From Lamellibrachia columna (lineage: Eukaryota; Annelida; Polychaeta; Sabellida; Siboglinidae), in NCBI GenBank assembly GCA_963662155.1, contig OY759261.1, positions 37,209,022 to 37,273,021 on the forward strand: a stretch of 64,000 nt of DNA. Reading direction: 5' to 3'. The translations under genes were made by a program, and so were the position numbers. This document shows, one piece after another, positions 37,160 to 48,460 of the stretch. The notes beneath the pieces are model-generated. The model had not been told where the DNA came from. It saw only the letters and a list, made by a program, of their open reading frames with translations, and searched no databases. How positions within the stretch are numbered: position 1 is the stretch's first letter; the number at the start of each line of letters is the position of its first letter.

Positions 37160-37595
37160 CTGAAAGAAGTAACGTTTTTCTTACGTTTTCATCGTGATAT
37201 ATCGTTATTAGTCAAGTTCTATTTCCCAACCTTATATTGCCATTACCAATCAATTCAAATCAAATAAAGTATAGATCAATACAACAATTCTATTGTTAAC
37301 AGAATTCGAAGCTGGGGTTGCAATGTCCATGACCATGCATGGCCAAACGTACATGATGATGCGAAACTATGTAGTCTTCCATTAAAAAAAAATACACTGG
37401 CTGCAGTTAGTCATGAGAACATGTATATTAGGTAGCGAACATTTGGTTCAAACTTATTACAGCGCATAGTTGGGAACCACACCGCCTATTTTATTGGGAA
37501 CTATTTTAGGACGCAGTTAATCATTATTAGTACAACAAGTACCAAACAAACAGTATTCACAACATACTTGTTAAAAAGATGATATTCATATGAAC
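37160..37595. other. Host intron A-B
   Basis: 436 bases, GT...AG on the minus strand. No transposon is visible in it. Confidence 0.75.
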
Positions 37596-37797
37596 CTTGC
37601 ACCAGACCTGAACGTCACTATGGCGACGCGCGTGTTGTCCTTGTCGACGGTGAAGTGTTCGAGCAGGTCCCGCACGAAGTTGAGCGTGGAGGTCCAACCC
37701 TTCCGCGTGACGCTGCCAGACCGGTCAAGCACGAAGACAACATCCAACTGCTTCGTCTTTTTGTAACGCTCGTAGAACCGGTAGATCTGCGCCTTGC
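37596..37797 (-). CDS. vWA-domain gene, exon A (start of the vWA domain)
   Basis: Minus-strand acceptor GTCGTGCAG and donor GTTCAT border 202 bases. The frame gives KAQIYRFYERYKKTKQ, LDVVFVLDRSGSVTRKGWTS, LNFVRDLLEHFTVDKDNTRV, AIVTFRSGA. DRSGS is the DxSxS MIDAS motif. The strand-helix-strand order is that of a vWA domain. The exon starts with two bases that complete a codon begun by one base, which fits exon 1, and ends with two bases of a codon completed by exon B. The donor GTTCAT is not ideal, but the phase match supports it. The open frame extends into both introns without meaning. Confidence 0.87.
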
Positions 37798-37859
37798 CTG
37801 CACGACACATCGAATTGTCTTTTGTTAACGTTGGCATTCGTTACGTTAGAGTTGAGGAA

Positions 37860-38000
37860 CATTATCAACAGAACCGTGTTGGAAATTATACAATTTCGCC
37901 GTCATCTGAAGACTTATTAACAGTGCTCACCCTGCTTAGTTCCTTAGCGCATCCATCTATATGTTGACAACATATGTTGGACTCGCCTGATGACTTCTTC
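37860..38000 (+). mobile_element. LINE 3' fragment
   Basis: ATTTCGCCGTCATCTGAAGA followed by CATCCATCTATATGTTGACA matches 45280-45360 of the LINE nested in the hAT element (TTTCGCCGTTATCTGAAAAC, CATCCATCGGTTGACGACT), i.e. the FRRYLKTY end of the RT protein. Confidence 0.6.
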
Positions 38001-38224
38001 AAGCTGGAGGAACAGGAAGAGAGCAATGGACTGGAGGAAGAGATCAAGGGACTGGATTTATACATGAGACCATAATGTGTCTCTCTTTTGGACTGTACTT
38101 TGGACTACGATTACTATGTGAAATAACCATATTCCAATGACAAACACAAAATATTTATGTGGAATATATATATATATAGAAAACGTAAACGGTGACGCAA
38201 TTAAATGCTAGGTGATAATACCAT

Positions 38225-39190
<966 letters not shown>

Positions 39191-39372
39191 TACCGATTCA
39201 GTTCTCCTACAGTCCTCTAGGGGCACACTCCACTATGCCCCCCCCCAGTCCTCGAGCCCGAGGGCTGACAATAGAAGTGTGACCCTCTACATTTCCTCCA
39301 CTAGTCTTCTTGGAGGTTGCCGGGTGCGGTCGCCGAACAGCGGGTGACGGAACAGGGGTCGGTGGCGTAACC

Positions 39373-40300
39373 TCAGCGGCCGGTGTGGGTGGGGGATGCG
39401 GTCAGCTGGAGCATCTCACGACTAGCACGAGGAGGCTGCCCGACACCGGACTCGGGCCTGGCCGGGGTCGCAGACACGGGTGTAGTCGACCTGGGTAGGG
39501 GCGACACTGGGTCGGCGGGCTGGGTTGGTGTCTCGGGTAGCATGGGCGACGGTGGCATGGTCGTGGCGAGGGGAATGACCGATGGTGAGTTGATCAACGG
39601 GGCCCTGGCGATATGCGGCGTGTACTGGCGTAGGTGCTTCCTGTTGCGGAGCGTGACACGCCCCGACGCCTCCACTCGTACGACGTATTGGTCGTACTGT
39701 CGTACCTCAACCACGATTCCGGTGCAGTCCCACTTGGTTGGATGCGGGCCAACCAGGTTCTGTAGCCTTACGCAATTGCCGATAATGAGTGGAGGTAGGA
39801 CCCGTGTGTGCTCCGACAGTCGCTCATGTGCCCTAATGTGTCGGATACGTAGTGCGTCCTCTCTTGCTTGCAGTGTCTCGCGCCATGTCTAATGGGGTAG
39901 GTACTGTCCAGGCGGCACTGGGATGAAGTCCCGGATGCGGCGTCCAAAGATGATTTCGGCAAGACTGATCTTCGACATCGGATCTGGCGTGTTTCTGTAG
40001 GCTAACATGGCCCGTTGGAATGCGTCGGTATTCAGGGAACCGCCTGGGCCCGTGCTGCCAACCAGCATCCGCTTGACCGTTTTCACTCCGACTTCTGCCC
40101 TGCAGTTGCTGTGTGGGTTTGCTACGCTGCTGATGTGGTGACGTATACCACAGTTCTTGAGGAATGTCTTTGTAGCGCCTGCCTTGAACTCAGGTCCCCC
40201 GTCCGATGAGAGCTCCTCGGCGATGCCGAAGGTCACGAACACTCGTCGGAGCGCGGCAATGAGGCCTTTGGAGCCTTCTGCGTTCTCTTCTACGATAGGT
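39373..40300 (-). pseudogene. Gypsy-4 integrase core and C-terminal tail (GC-rich part)
   Basis: VTFGIAEELSSDGGPEFKAG has the second catalytic Asp; NPHSNCRAEVGVKTVK has the Glu. A TAG near 39887 precedes a tail with RVLPPLIIGNCVRLQNLVGP, WDCTGIVVEVRQYDQYVVR and a Pro/Thr/Ser-rich end. Chromodomain not seen. A TGA at about 40300 replaces a Trp position between the two halves of the integrase. Confidence 0.83.
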
Positions 40301-41185
40301 CAATTGGAGTATCTGTCTACGGCGACGAGGTAGTGATGACCGCCGTGGCTGAAGTAGTCAGCGCATATCGCCTGGAAGGGGTAGACTGGTCGTGTCGGTG
40401 GTGTAGGTGGCGGGTTTGGTTGTGACGGGGCCATGCGGTTACACGCTGTACAGCGTGCACGTGTCTCTTTAATTGCCGAAGTCATACCTGGCCAGAAGAA
40501 TGACCCCTCTGCTCGCGACACCATCATCGAAACACCCTGGTGAGCCGAGTGGAGAGCCTGCAAGACACTTGCTCGGAGAGTGGGTGGTATGACGATTCTG
40601 TCCTTGTAAAGGATGACGCCGTCATACTCGGTTATCTTCTCCCGGTACTGGTAGTACGTGCGGGTGGCACTAGGCATGGCTGATGGCGTGTCAGGAAAGC
40701 CGTTGTGGATGGCATCCACTAGAGCAGACATGTCGGGGTCGCTCGCCGTGGCAATGCGCACATCATCCCATGCGACTTGATGAGTTCCGCGGCCGTGGAC
40801 GCGCAAGTCTGTGAGCAGCGAGGTGGCGCTGGGTCGTCGCGGGATCGGAGTGCTGCGAGGGCTGCCGCGGCCACATCATTGGGCATGTCGGGAGTCTCGG
40901 CAACGCCCACCGGGTGCCGTGATAAGGCGTCTGCGACGGTGTTGCGGATGCCGGGGATGTGGAGCACGCGAAATCGATACCGCAGTGACTTCTCCTTAAT
41001 GTTCCGTAAGCGAGGGTTTAGGATGTCGTCGAGGGCGCGGTCACCCAGCACCTTGTGGTCTACTGCTACCATGAGGTCCGAACATCCCAGGGTGAAATGT
41101 CGAGCCTTGTCAAGGGCGTCTACAACTGCCAGTGCCTCGCCCTCGATGGGGGCATAACGTGACTCAGCGCCGTGTGTAACGGAAC
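40300..41185 (-). pseudogene. Gypsy-4 RNase H C-terminus and integrase N-terminus (GC-rich part)
   Basis: RYAPIEGEALAVVDALDKAR and VAVDHKVLGDRALDD are the RNase H part; LRYRFRVLHIPGIRNTVADA-LSRHP ends it. After a frame change near 40790, the integrase finger HSAHQGVSMM...CTACNRMAP is seen, then FQAICADYFSHGGHHYLVAV with the first catalytic Asp. GC content is visibly above 55%, unlike the rest of the window. Confidence 0.83.
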
Positions 41186-41876
41186 AACCCCTTATGAGTG
41201 TTTATTGTGAAGAATTCCTTTGAAGCCTCATCCAGAGGCAGTTGCGAGTAAGCATGGCTCAAGTCCAATTTGCTGAACTGTTCACCACTCGTGAGCTTCT
41301 CACACAGATCGTCCAAGGTCGGGATCGGATACTGCTCCAAATGTGAGACTCGGTTTACTGTGATCTTGTAGTCACCCCAAATGCGAATGCTGCCATCGGA
41401 CTTGAGTACGGGCACTATCGGTGTCGCCCACTCCGCATAACGTACTGGCTCAATGACCTTCATTGTCGTCAGTCTGTCCAATTCCTCCTCCGCCTTCTGC
41501 TTCATCGCACAGGGGACCGACCTCGGCTTGAAAAACTTAGGGATCTGACTATCGTCTACGTAGATTTTAGCCGCCGCTCCCGTAAGTAGCCCAAGTTCCT
41601 CTCCGAAAACGCCTTTGTGCCTGCCTAACAAAGCCGACAGCGAGGCTGTTATGCTGCACACCTTGTTCCAGTCTAGTTTTATCTTGTCTAACCACTGCAG
41701 ACCAAACAATGCCGCCTTGTCCGCCCCTTTAGTTATATACAAAGGCAACTGTCGCACCTGTTGGTCCTCATACTTGACGTCGACAAGAATCTTTCCTGCC
41801 AGCTCAACCTTCTGGTTATCAAATGCTTTCAAAACAATGCCAGCAGCCTGCAGTGGCAGATGTTTGAAGTGCTTCT
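41164..41876 (-). pseudogene. Gypsy-4 protease end and RT N-terminus (AT-richer part)
   Basis: FYEKHFKHLPLQAAGIVLKA joins the protease from the gag frame by a one-base frame change at a T6 run (41880-41885 on the plus strand as A6). Then LLGRHKGVFGEELGLLTGAA, KPRSVPCAMKQKAEEELDRL, EWATPIVPVLKSDGSIRIWG-DYK, LDLSHAYSQLPL. RT stops at KGLFRYTR; the catalytic box is absent. Confidence 0.84.
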
Positions 41877-42886
41877 CATAAAAAACTTTCTGGAACTAGC
41901 GACACGTCTGACGCTGTATCTAGGTGCATGCTAAACTGTGTGTCTTCGACACAGACGGGGATCTTTATGCCGCCACCCTTGCTCACTGTCGATGCGGTGT
42001 ACACATTATACACATCCTCTGATGTCGCCTCAGTGACGACACGGACTCGCTGTTTGCCTTTACAGGCCTTCGATTTCGCGATGTGGCCTATCTTGCCACA
42101 GCTAAAACACCGTTCCGCCTTGAATTTGCACGACTGTGGCGCATGCTTGTCACCACAACGCCAACATTGTTGTCTAGAGGGTTTCTGATGCTGTTGAATA
42201 CACCCCCCTGTCGAACCATCTCTGGGTAGGAAACGTCCCCCCTCCGGCTTAGAGGCATACTTTAGACGGTTAACACTGGCAAAACCCTGATTGGCATTAG
42301 CGGTAGTGTTACTTGCCGCCCCCACTGGATGGCGAAACTGCCTTGCGCTCTCTTTGACCATTGTCATGGTTACAGCTATCTCGACAGCTTTATCAAATGT
42401 CAGCTGCGACATATTACTGAGTTTCTCTTGAATATGCACATAATTATAATTCAATCCAGTAACAAATCGGTCCCTCAACCACCGGTTCTGGTCAGGGAAA
42501 TTCGCGTGAACGGTTAACTTTCTTATAGCCAAGCTATAATCAGCTATGCTCTCTCCCGAGCCGTGCACACGGGTCCAGAATGTGAACGATTCTGCCATCT
42601 CATTAGGAATTGGCTCGTAGTGCTCTTTCAATTTTGTGAAGAGTTCCTCTAGTGTTCGGTTAGCGGGCTTGTCAGGAGAAAGCAAATCGGAAAGCACTTG
42701 GAAGATTTCCTTCCCTACCTCACTCAAGAAAATTGCTTTTCGACGCTCTGCATTTCCTTCCACCGCTAAAATATTATTAGCGACTAGATACAGCTTTAAC
42801 CGCTCTTCGCAACAGTCCACGGTTTCCGTCTTGGGGTCAAATTTCCCTAAACCCCCTATCAGGCCTGACATTCTGACACAAGTCAC
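41876..42886 (-). pseudogene. Gypsy-4 gag with start of protease
   Basis: A long open frame of 336 residues; the more likely start is the second Met (MSGLIGGLGKFDPKTE, 42871). Capsid region includes LKEHYEPIPNEMAESFTFWT and GESIADYSLAIRKLTVHANF. Two zinc knuckles follow (CWRCGDKHAPQSC, CFSCGKIGHIAKSKAC). The frame ends inside the protease at LDTASDVSLVPESF, so the stop is a frame lesion and not the natural gag end. This part resembles K02A2.6-like elements. Confidence 0.86.
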
Positions 42887-43019
42887 AAATGACAGCCGCT
42901 TCGCCAGGCAGTCACCAACAACAAATTGTCTACGGCCGCTGTCAATGTGGCGTATTCACCCACTCAGCGCCTCAAATTTGTCGGACATCACACACACAAG
43001 TCGCTTACCTCGTCGCCAA

Positions 43020-43224
43020 TGTAATGTTTTACTACGTGGGTATGTGTATGTGTACATTACGACCTCAGAGCAATTAAACAAGTTTTATTTGACGAGCCGT
43101 ACATTCCATGTATACAGTATAACAGCACCCCTGGCGAAAGCACATGTTGTCCTTCTTCCGGTTCTGACCAGCAGGCTAATGCACTTGATTAATCGATCTA
43201 CTGACTGAGAGTCAATTCGTTACA
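43020..43224 (-). repeat. Gypsy-4 5' LTR (single)
   Basis: On the minus strand it starts TGTAACGAATTGACTC and ends CATTACA. It is followed by A and the primer-binding site TGGCGACGAGGTAAGCGA (43001-43018). Length 205. No second copy is seen. Confidence 0.72.
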
Positions 43225-43420
43225 TGTACTTTCTGCTGTGACACCCCTCTTGGATGGCCTGAATGGTCAAATATTTGTTTTTGTTGTCTGTTACAGTAAC
43301 TTAGTATTTGGTTTTTTATTCAAATGTTTGATTATATTGTTCATGAATTTCGAAAATCAATTCCAATTCCGGAGTTGGAATTGAAATTGAGGGTCAATTC
43401 TAATTCCGGAAAGGAATTTA
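43225..43420. other. No gene seen
   Basis: Short non-coding interval with repeated TCAATTCYAATTCCGGA (about 43353-43410). Confidence 0.5.
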
Positions 43421-44530
43421 CCTCATGTCTGGTAAAGATGTAAGCGAAGAACTGAGTAAATTAAGTACATGGTTTGCAGTTAATAAATTATCATTTAATG
43501 TGTCAAAAACTAATTTCATGTTGTTTAGTAACAATAAGAAAACATCCAGCATTAATGTAAATATAAATTACATTGATACTGAAATGGTATATGTAAGTAC
43601 ATTTCTCAGTGTGTTAATAGATCGTGAGCTTAACTGGAAAGACCATGTCGGCATGATAGTATCTTTGTTGTCTAAAAGTATTGCAATTATGCACAGAGCA
43701 AAATATTTATTAGATAAAAATGCACGCTTGATACTACTTTACGCTATTACTGCCTTGCGTAGTGTGGGGAAATACCTACAAAACAAATATTGAATGCATT
43801 TTCTTATTACAGTAAAAAAGCATTGAGGATAGTGTGCAATATAGATTATTGCCATCATACAAATGGCTTGTTTTGTGAATTGCATATATTAAAGTTATCT
43901 GATTTAGTAAGTACAAACTGCTGTCATAATATATAAAGCAAACAAAAAGCTGTTACCAAATAATGTACAATTGTTATTCAATAATGGGTCTGACAAGACG
44001 TGAAACACGTCAAAGTAAGTTTTCGCAAGGACCACTCTAAAAGCCCAGTGTATGTCAATATGTGGTATAAACTTGTGGAATTCACTGGACCGAAGCATAC
44101 AATGTACAACTGTATGCTTGTATGCAAAACTGTTTTTATTTTTCAGAAATTGTACAAAAGGGAAATTTTCCATTATTATTGATTGCTGGCTTGATATATT
44201 GAAATGTGCAAGAAACCAAGAAATACAATTTTTTTAATTTTACAATATTATATTATTATAATTCTATTTGTCATGTAGTTAACTGTTTATATATTATGTA
44301 ACTACTGCCTTGAAAGGGAAAAGCACTTCATAAGTATTAAACTTCTGCTTTCTCCTTTTGCATAATAAATTGTGATTACAATTTAAATCACGTATGTATT
44401 ATAGTGTCATTGTAAAATGTATTGTTTTGTACTGAGACTGACTAACCCTTTTGTTTTGACGAGAAGGTTTCCGAGGATTTGGGCGCAAGAGGTTTTTTTT
44501 ATTTTTTTTACTATTATCATCATAGATATA
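43421..44530 (+). pseudogene. LINE-E: RT C-terminal fragment and 3' UTR
   Basis: EELSKLSTWFAVNKLSFNVS, KTNFMLFSN, SVLIDRELNWKDHVGMI, IMHRAKYLLDKNARLILLYA are in one frame, and after shifts YKANKKLLPNNVQLLFNNGS. The 3' end (GGTTTCCGAGGATTTGGGCG followed by T-rich tract, 44465-44510) matches the 3' end of LINE-F at 45430-45478. It is related to the fragment at 17291-17862. Confidence 0.72.
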
Positions 44531-44984
44531 TATAACCTTCTTAACGACTAGAAAAGGCTCAAGCCAACAGTGCATTAATGTTAAAAAAACAATGGCAGAT
44601 GATCTTGATCAGGGGTCGGCAAGAGCTATTTCATGTGGCCCGCGGACTGATAGCGAGATTATGCATGGCGCGGCCCTCGCCCGCAATATTGACATATAAA
44701 ATAAAAAATAGTACGTCTTGTCTAGACTAAATTCTAGGCGAGACGTCTAGGCGAAACACATCACATAATGCAACTCGGTAATACCATTTCCACGTGATGA
44801 ACATATCAAACATTTCTCACTTCCTTTAAAATTTAATTAATTCACTTTTGCCAACATGCAGACATGAATGTTCTATCTTTTTGTGTTTGAGTGATAATGT
44901 GTTGTTTTTAATAACAATCGTCATCACTCGTTAAATCACTGGCAGTTCCAACACCTTCCGTCCGAGATGAATGTGCAATATTAA

Positions 44985-45478
44985 CAATTCCTGCACTAAA
45001 CCGAAGTGCCCTGGCTAGGTTGGGTTGCCACTCGTACCAGCTGAGACATGATATTATTTTTAAGATCTGTACAATTACCTATCAAGCCCTTTCAACCAAA
45101 CAACCTGCATATTTACATTCAATGCTCACTCCAGCAAGACAGCTCGGTCGTCTGGTTCTGGTTTACTTTCTGTTCCCAGAGTTAAGACAAACGCTGGAAC
45201 TCGAGCTTTCTCGGTTGCCGCACCAACTCTGTGGAATTCACTCCGCGACAACGTAAAATCAGCAAGAAATATAGCTTCATTTCGCCGTTATCTGAAAACC
45301 TATCTTATCAAAATTGCCTATACTCCTTAGCTTCTTGGCACCTCCATCCATCGGTTGACGACTTTTTGCATTGTACATCGGCACGAGAATGCCCAATCCT
45401 TTAGATTTGTTCCGCCACTGAGCTCGGATTTTCCGAGGATATTGGCGCCAAAGAAGTAATTTTATTATTATTATTATA
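44985..45478 (+). pseudogene. LINE-F: 3' fragment nested in the hAT element
   Basis: DIIFKICTITYQALSTKQPA and YLHSMLTPARQ, then after a shift AFSVAAPTLWNSLRDNVKSA and IASFRRYLKTYLIKIAYTP with a stop. This is the C-terminal tail of a CR1/L2-like ORF2. The 3' end GGATTTTCCGAGGATATTGG is followed by (TTA)n at 45460-45476. Confidence 0.78.
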
Positions 45479-45769
45479 AGATGAACTTCGTATAATGCAA
45501 GCCATGAACGCATCTAACAGGTGGACATTCGGATGACGTGCTGAGGCTCGCAGTGTCAAGACTGCAGCCAGATGTGGGACACTTGGTGGCGCAGCAACAT
45601 CTCTAGCATCAGGCGTCAGTGGCACACGGGTTAATATGGCATCAGCGGCATGCCAAGAACACATAACATGAATAATGTGTGTTTTTGAACAGCATAGTGA
45701 CCATCGAACTGTTGTTCAAAATCAGACCTATTTACAACAGCACTCGATACCACTGCTATGTATGTTGCA

Positions 45770-45902
<133 letters not shown>

Positions 45903-46177
45903 TGTACGTGTTACAAGAATGATAATATCCTTGTGCGTGCGTGCGTGCGTGTTTGCATGTTCGTGCGTGTATGTGTGGCCCGCTGACCTATTCCAAGTCA
46001 CTAATTTGGCCCTCCGTTCAAAAAGGTTGCCGAACCCTGATCTTGATACTTCCCCGGCCCCAGGCAGAGTTCATGATTAATTATAAGATACATGCAAACT
46101 ATACTTTTACAATGTTTATTCGACCGTTCAGAGTGGCCATTGGTCAAGTATTTATAATTTTAAAATATATAACTTAC

Positions 46178-46271
46178 CTTCCTCGATAATATTCCCATGC
46201 TCGCTGTCTGTTGCACTCGTGACGAGCAGTGCGCACGCGATGCACACGATTGCTACCGTATGATGTGTCAT
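46178..46271 (-). CDS. vWA-domain gene, exon 1: signal peptide
   Basis: On the minus strand, ATG at 46271 (context GAAGCATGA, A at -3) starts MTHHTVAIVCIACALLVTSA, a typical signal peptide with a hydrophobic core at residues 5-17, then TDSEHGNIIEE. A near-ideal donor GAAG/GTAAGT follows. The exon leaves one base of a codon; exon A supplies two (G + GC = Gly). The link to the vWA exons is inferred from strand, order and phase. An in-frame Met 26 codons upstream (46349) has poor context and would mask the signal peptide. Confidence 0.72.
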
Positions 46272-46384
46272 GCTTCTCTTTTGGGTGGCGAAATGTCTCA
46301 GATGTGCGACGGTAATTGTTTTGATGTAGTGTTCCACCGTGTCATTCAACAGAAGGCATCTAAGATGTTCTTCTTCGCCTTCTG

Positions 46385-46442
46385 GATATAAGTCGAGAAC
46401 GTTCGTCAGTGTTGTGATGCATGCATTATGGCGTATATATGT
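46385..46442 (-). promoter_or_regulatory. Possible TATA-like elements upstream of exon 1
   Basis: On the minus strand CATATATACG (about 46440-46431) and CTTATATCC (about 46393-46385) lie 115-170 bases upstream of the chosen ATG. Position fits a promoter, but such AT motifs are common here. Confidence 0.25.
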
Positions 46443-47087
46443 CGCTGTACAATTGGTAAAGCTTTACATCACACCGTGGAAACAGAAATTACGCTTTGTA
46501 GCATATCTCGGAGCTATTGGAATGCAAAACAAACGAATACAGGTACCAGCCGTTGTGCCGTGTAACCGGTAACACACGTTCGACTATCGTGAGCCGGACC
46601 TGCAACATACCAAGCGACATGGGCTCTCCCGTTATAAACGTAAAACATATATCCGGCACAACATTAAAACCAACGACGGCTCATAGCATCTCGAAGCGCC
46701 CGCCCTGGCTGGGTGTGATTGATGGCTGGCGCACCTGATAACTACAATTGGCAACTACTATGACATAATTATAGATGACGGTCGCTATGTTGGAATATAA
46801 TCCCCCCACCCTTGTAATGCTTCATGACGCTGGCCAATGTACACCCTAAAGTTACGTTAGTTTTGAAAAAGACCTCTTTACAACCCCACCCCTTCTCAAA
46901 ACGCATACAATTATTTATATTCGTTATTTGTGTCTGTATTGATTCAGAGTTCGCAGGTAAAACAAAGTTCTGCATAGCAAATAATAAACACGCATATATT
47001 TTAGTAATACCTTCAATGTGATTACTGAAATAAACTTTAAATTCCACGTGTACATATTAAAATATGGTGGTGAAAACGGACAAAGCA
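46443..47087. other. No gene seen
   Basis: Upstream region of the vWA gene. I see no array or conserved open frame. Confidence 0.5.
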
Positions 47088-48460
47088 ATGTTTAACAAGA
47101 TTTAACAAGATTTAACAAGATTGCCATCTCGAACAACAAGTTCCAGATGGCAAGTGGACAAGGAAGCCATTGGCTTATCGAGAGTCCAACAATTTTCTCA
47201 TCTATGTGTAGCCCGCCCTTATCAGATATCTGTCAATTCTATTTTTAAACATATTCACACTACTAGCATTAACACAATCGTTTGGCAGTTTGTTCCATTC
47301 ATTTATCACCCTCTGTGAGAATGAGTACTTTCTCATGTCCAACCTACACTGCTCCTTAACTAATGCTGCTTTGTGTCCTCTGGTTCTACTGCCTTCTTTA
47401 AGTTTGAAGAACATATTCCTATCAACATCCTCATAACCGTTCACTATTTTAAACACTTCTATTTGGTCTCCTCTTAGTCTCCTTGTCTCTAGTGTTGTCA
47501 AACCACATTGTAATAAGCGACTTTCGTAACTAAGGTCTCTTAATTCTGGAATCATCTTAGTTGCTCTTCGTTGTATTCTTTCTAGCTTATCTATGTCTTT
47601 TTTACGATATGGCCTCCATGCTTGAATACAATATTCCAAATGTGGTCTAACTATTGCTTTGTACAGGGGTATAATTAGATGTTTCTCCTTATACGTGATA
47701 GTTCTCCTAATTAGGCCTAGAATTTGATTTCCTTTCGAAGCAGCAATCCCACATTGCTCTGAAACTTTCATGTCAGCATTAAATGTTACTCCTAAATCCT
47801 TTTCTTGTGTGGTTCTACCTAGTACAGCATCCCCCATTTTATATTCCTCGTCCATATTTCCATGTCCTATGTGTATACATTTACACTTCCCGAAATTGAA
47901 TAACATTTGCCATTTTTCTGACCATTTAACTAATTTTTCTAGATCATCCTGTAAACTTTGTTTATCTGTATCATTAGTAACCCTTCTGAATACTTTTGTG
48001 TCATCTGCAAATTTGAGTACTTTGCTAGATATGTCATCCTCCAAATCATTTATATATATTAAAAACAGTATAGGGCCTAACACTGATCCCTGTGGTACCC
48101 CACTCAAAACAGATTTCCAGTTTGAAATCTTACCATCTACTATTACTCTCTGTCTTCTGTGTGTAAGCCACTTTTCTATCCAGTTGATTTCATCATTGCC
48201 TATACCATGGGCTTTTAGTTTAAGTAACAATCTTTGATGTGGCACTTTATCGAAAGCTTTCTGAAAATCTAAGTAGACAACATCCACTGGTGACCCGTGA
48301 TCTACCCACTTTGTAATTTCTTCTAAAAAACATAAGAGATTGGTTAGACATGACCTTGCTTTTAGGAATCCATGTTGAGATGTATTTATTAATTTATGTT
48401 TTATGAGGAATTCCACCATGTGTTCTCTAATTAATGTTTCAAGTAATTTACATATATAGT
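47088..48460 (-). mobile_element. LINE-B portion of a chimeric LINE: RT and 3' tail
   Basis: Minus strand, 48476-47202 is open for 424 codons. RT blocks: FLKARSCLTN, VVYLDFQKAFDKVPH, GVPQGSVLGPILFLIYINDL, LKFADDTKVF (FADD at residues 156-159), KEKDLGVTFNADMKVSEQCG, HLEYCIQAWRPYRKKDIDKL, LERIQRRATKMIPEL, NEWNKLPNDCVNASSVNMFK and a stop after RAGYT. The type is CR1-superfamily (CR1/L2/Rex1-like). Three TTTAACAAGA units at 47091-47120 form the (AAATCTTGTT)n tail. The 5' RT motifs and endonuclease of this family are missing; LINE-A takes their place at about 48456. Confidence 0.88.

Noticed and set aside
37586..37837. Whole 83-codon open frame as the vWA exon
   Set aside because: It starts and ends inside introns. 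AG/GT sites at 37797 and 37596 give matching phases with the neighbouring exons.
41876..41890. Programmed +1 frameshift at the T6 run in Gypsy-4
   Set aside because: The change falls inside the protease domain and not between domains, so a one-base lesion in a homopolymer is simpler.
46272..46349. Upstream in-frame Met as the start of the vWA gene
   Set aside because: Poor start context, and the added 26 residues would place a polar stretch before the signal peptide. The Met at 46271 is preferred.
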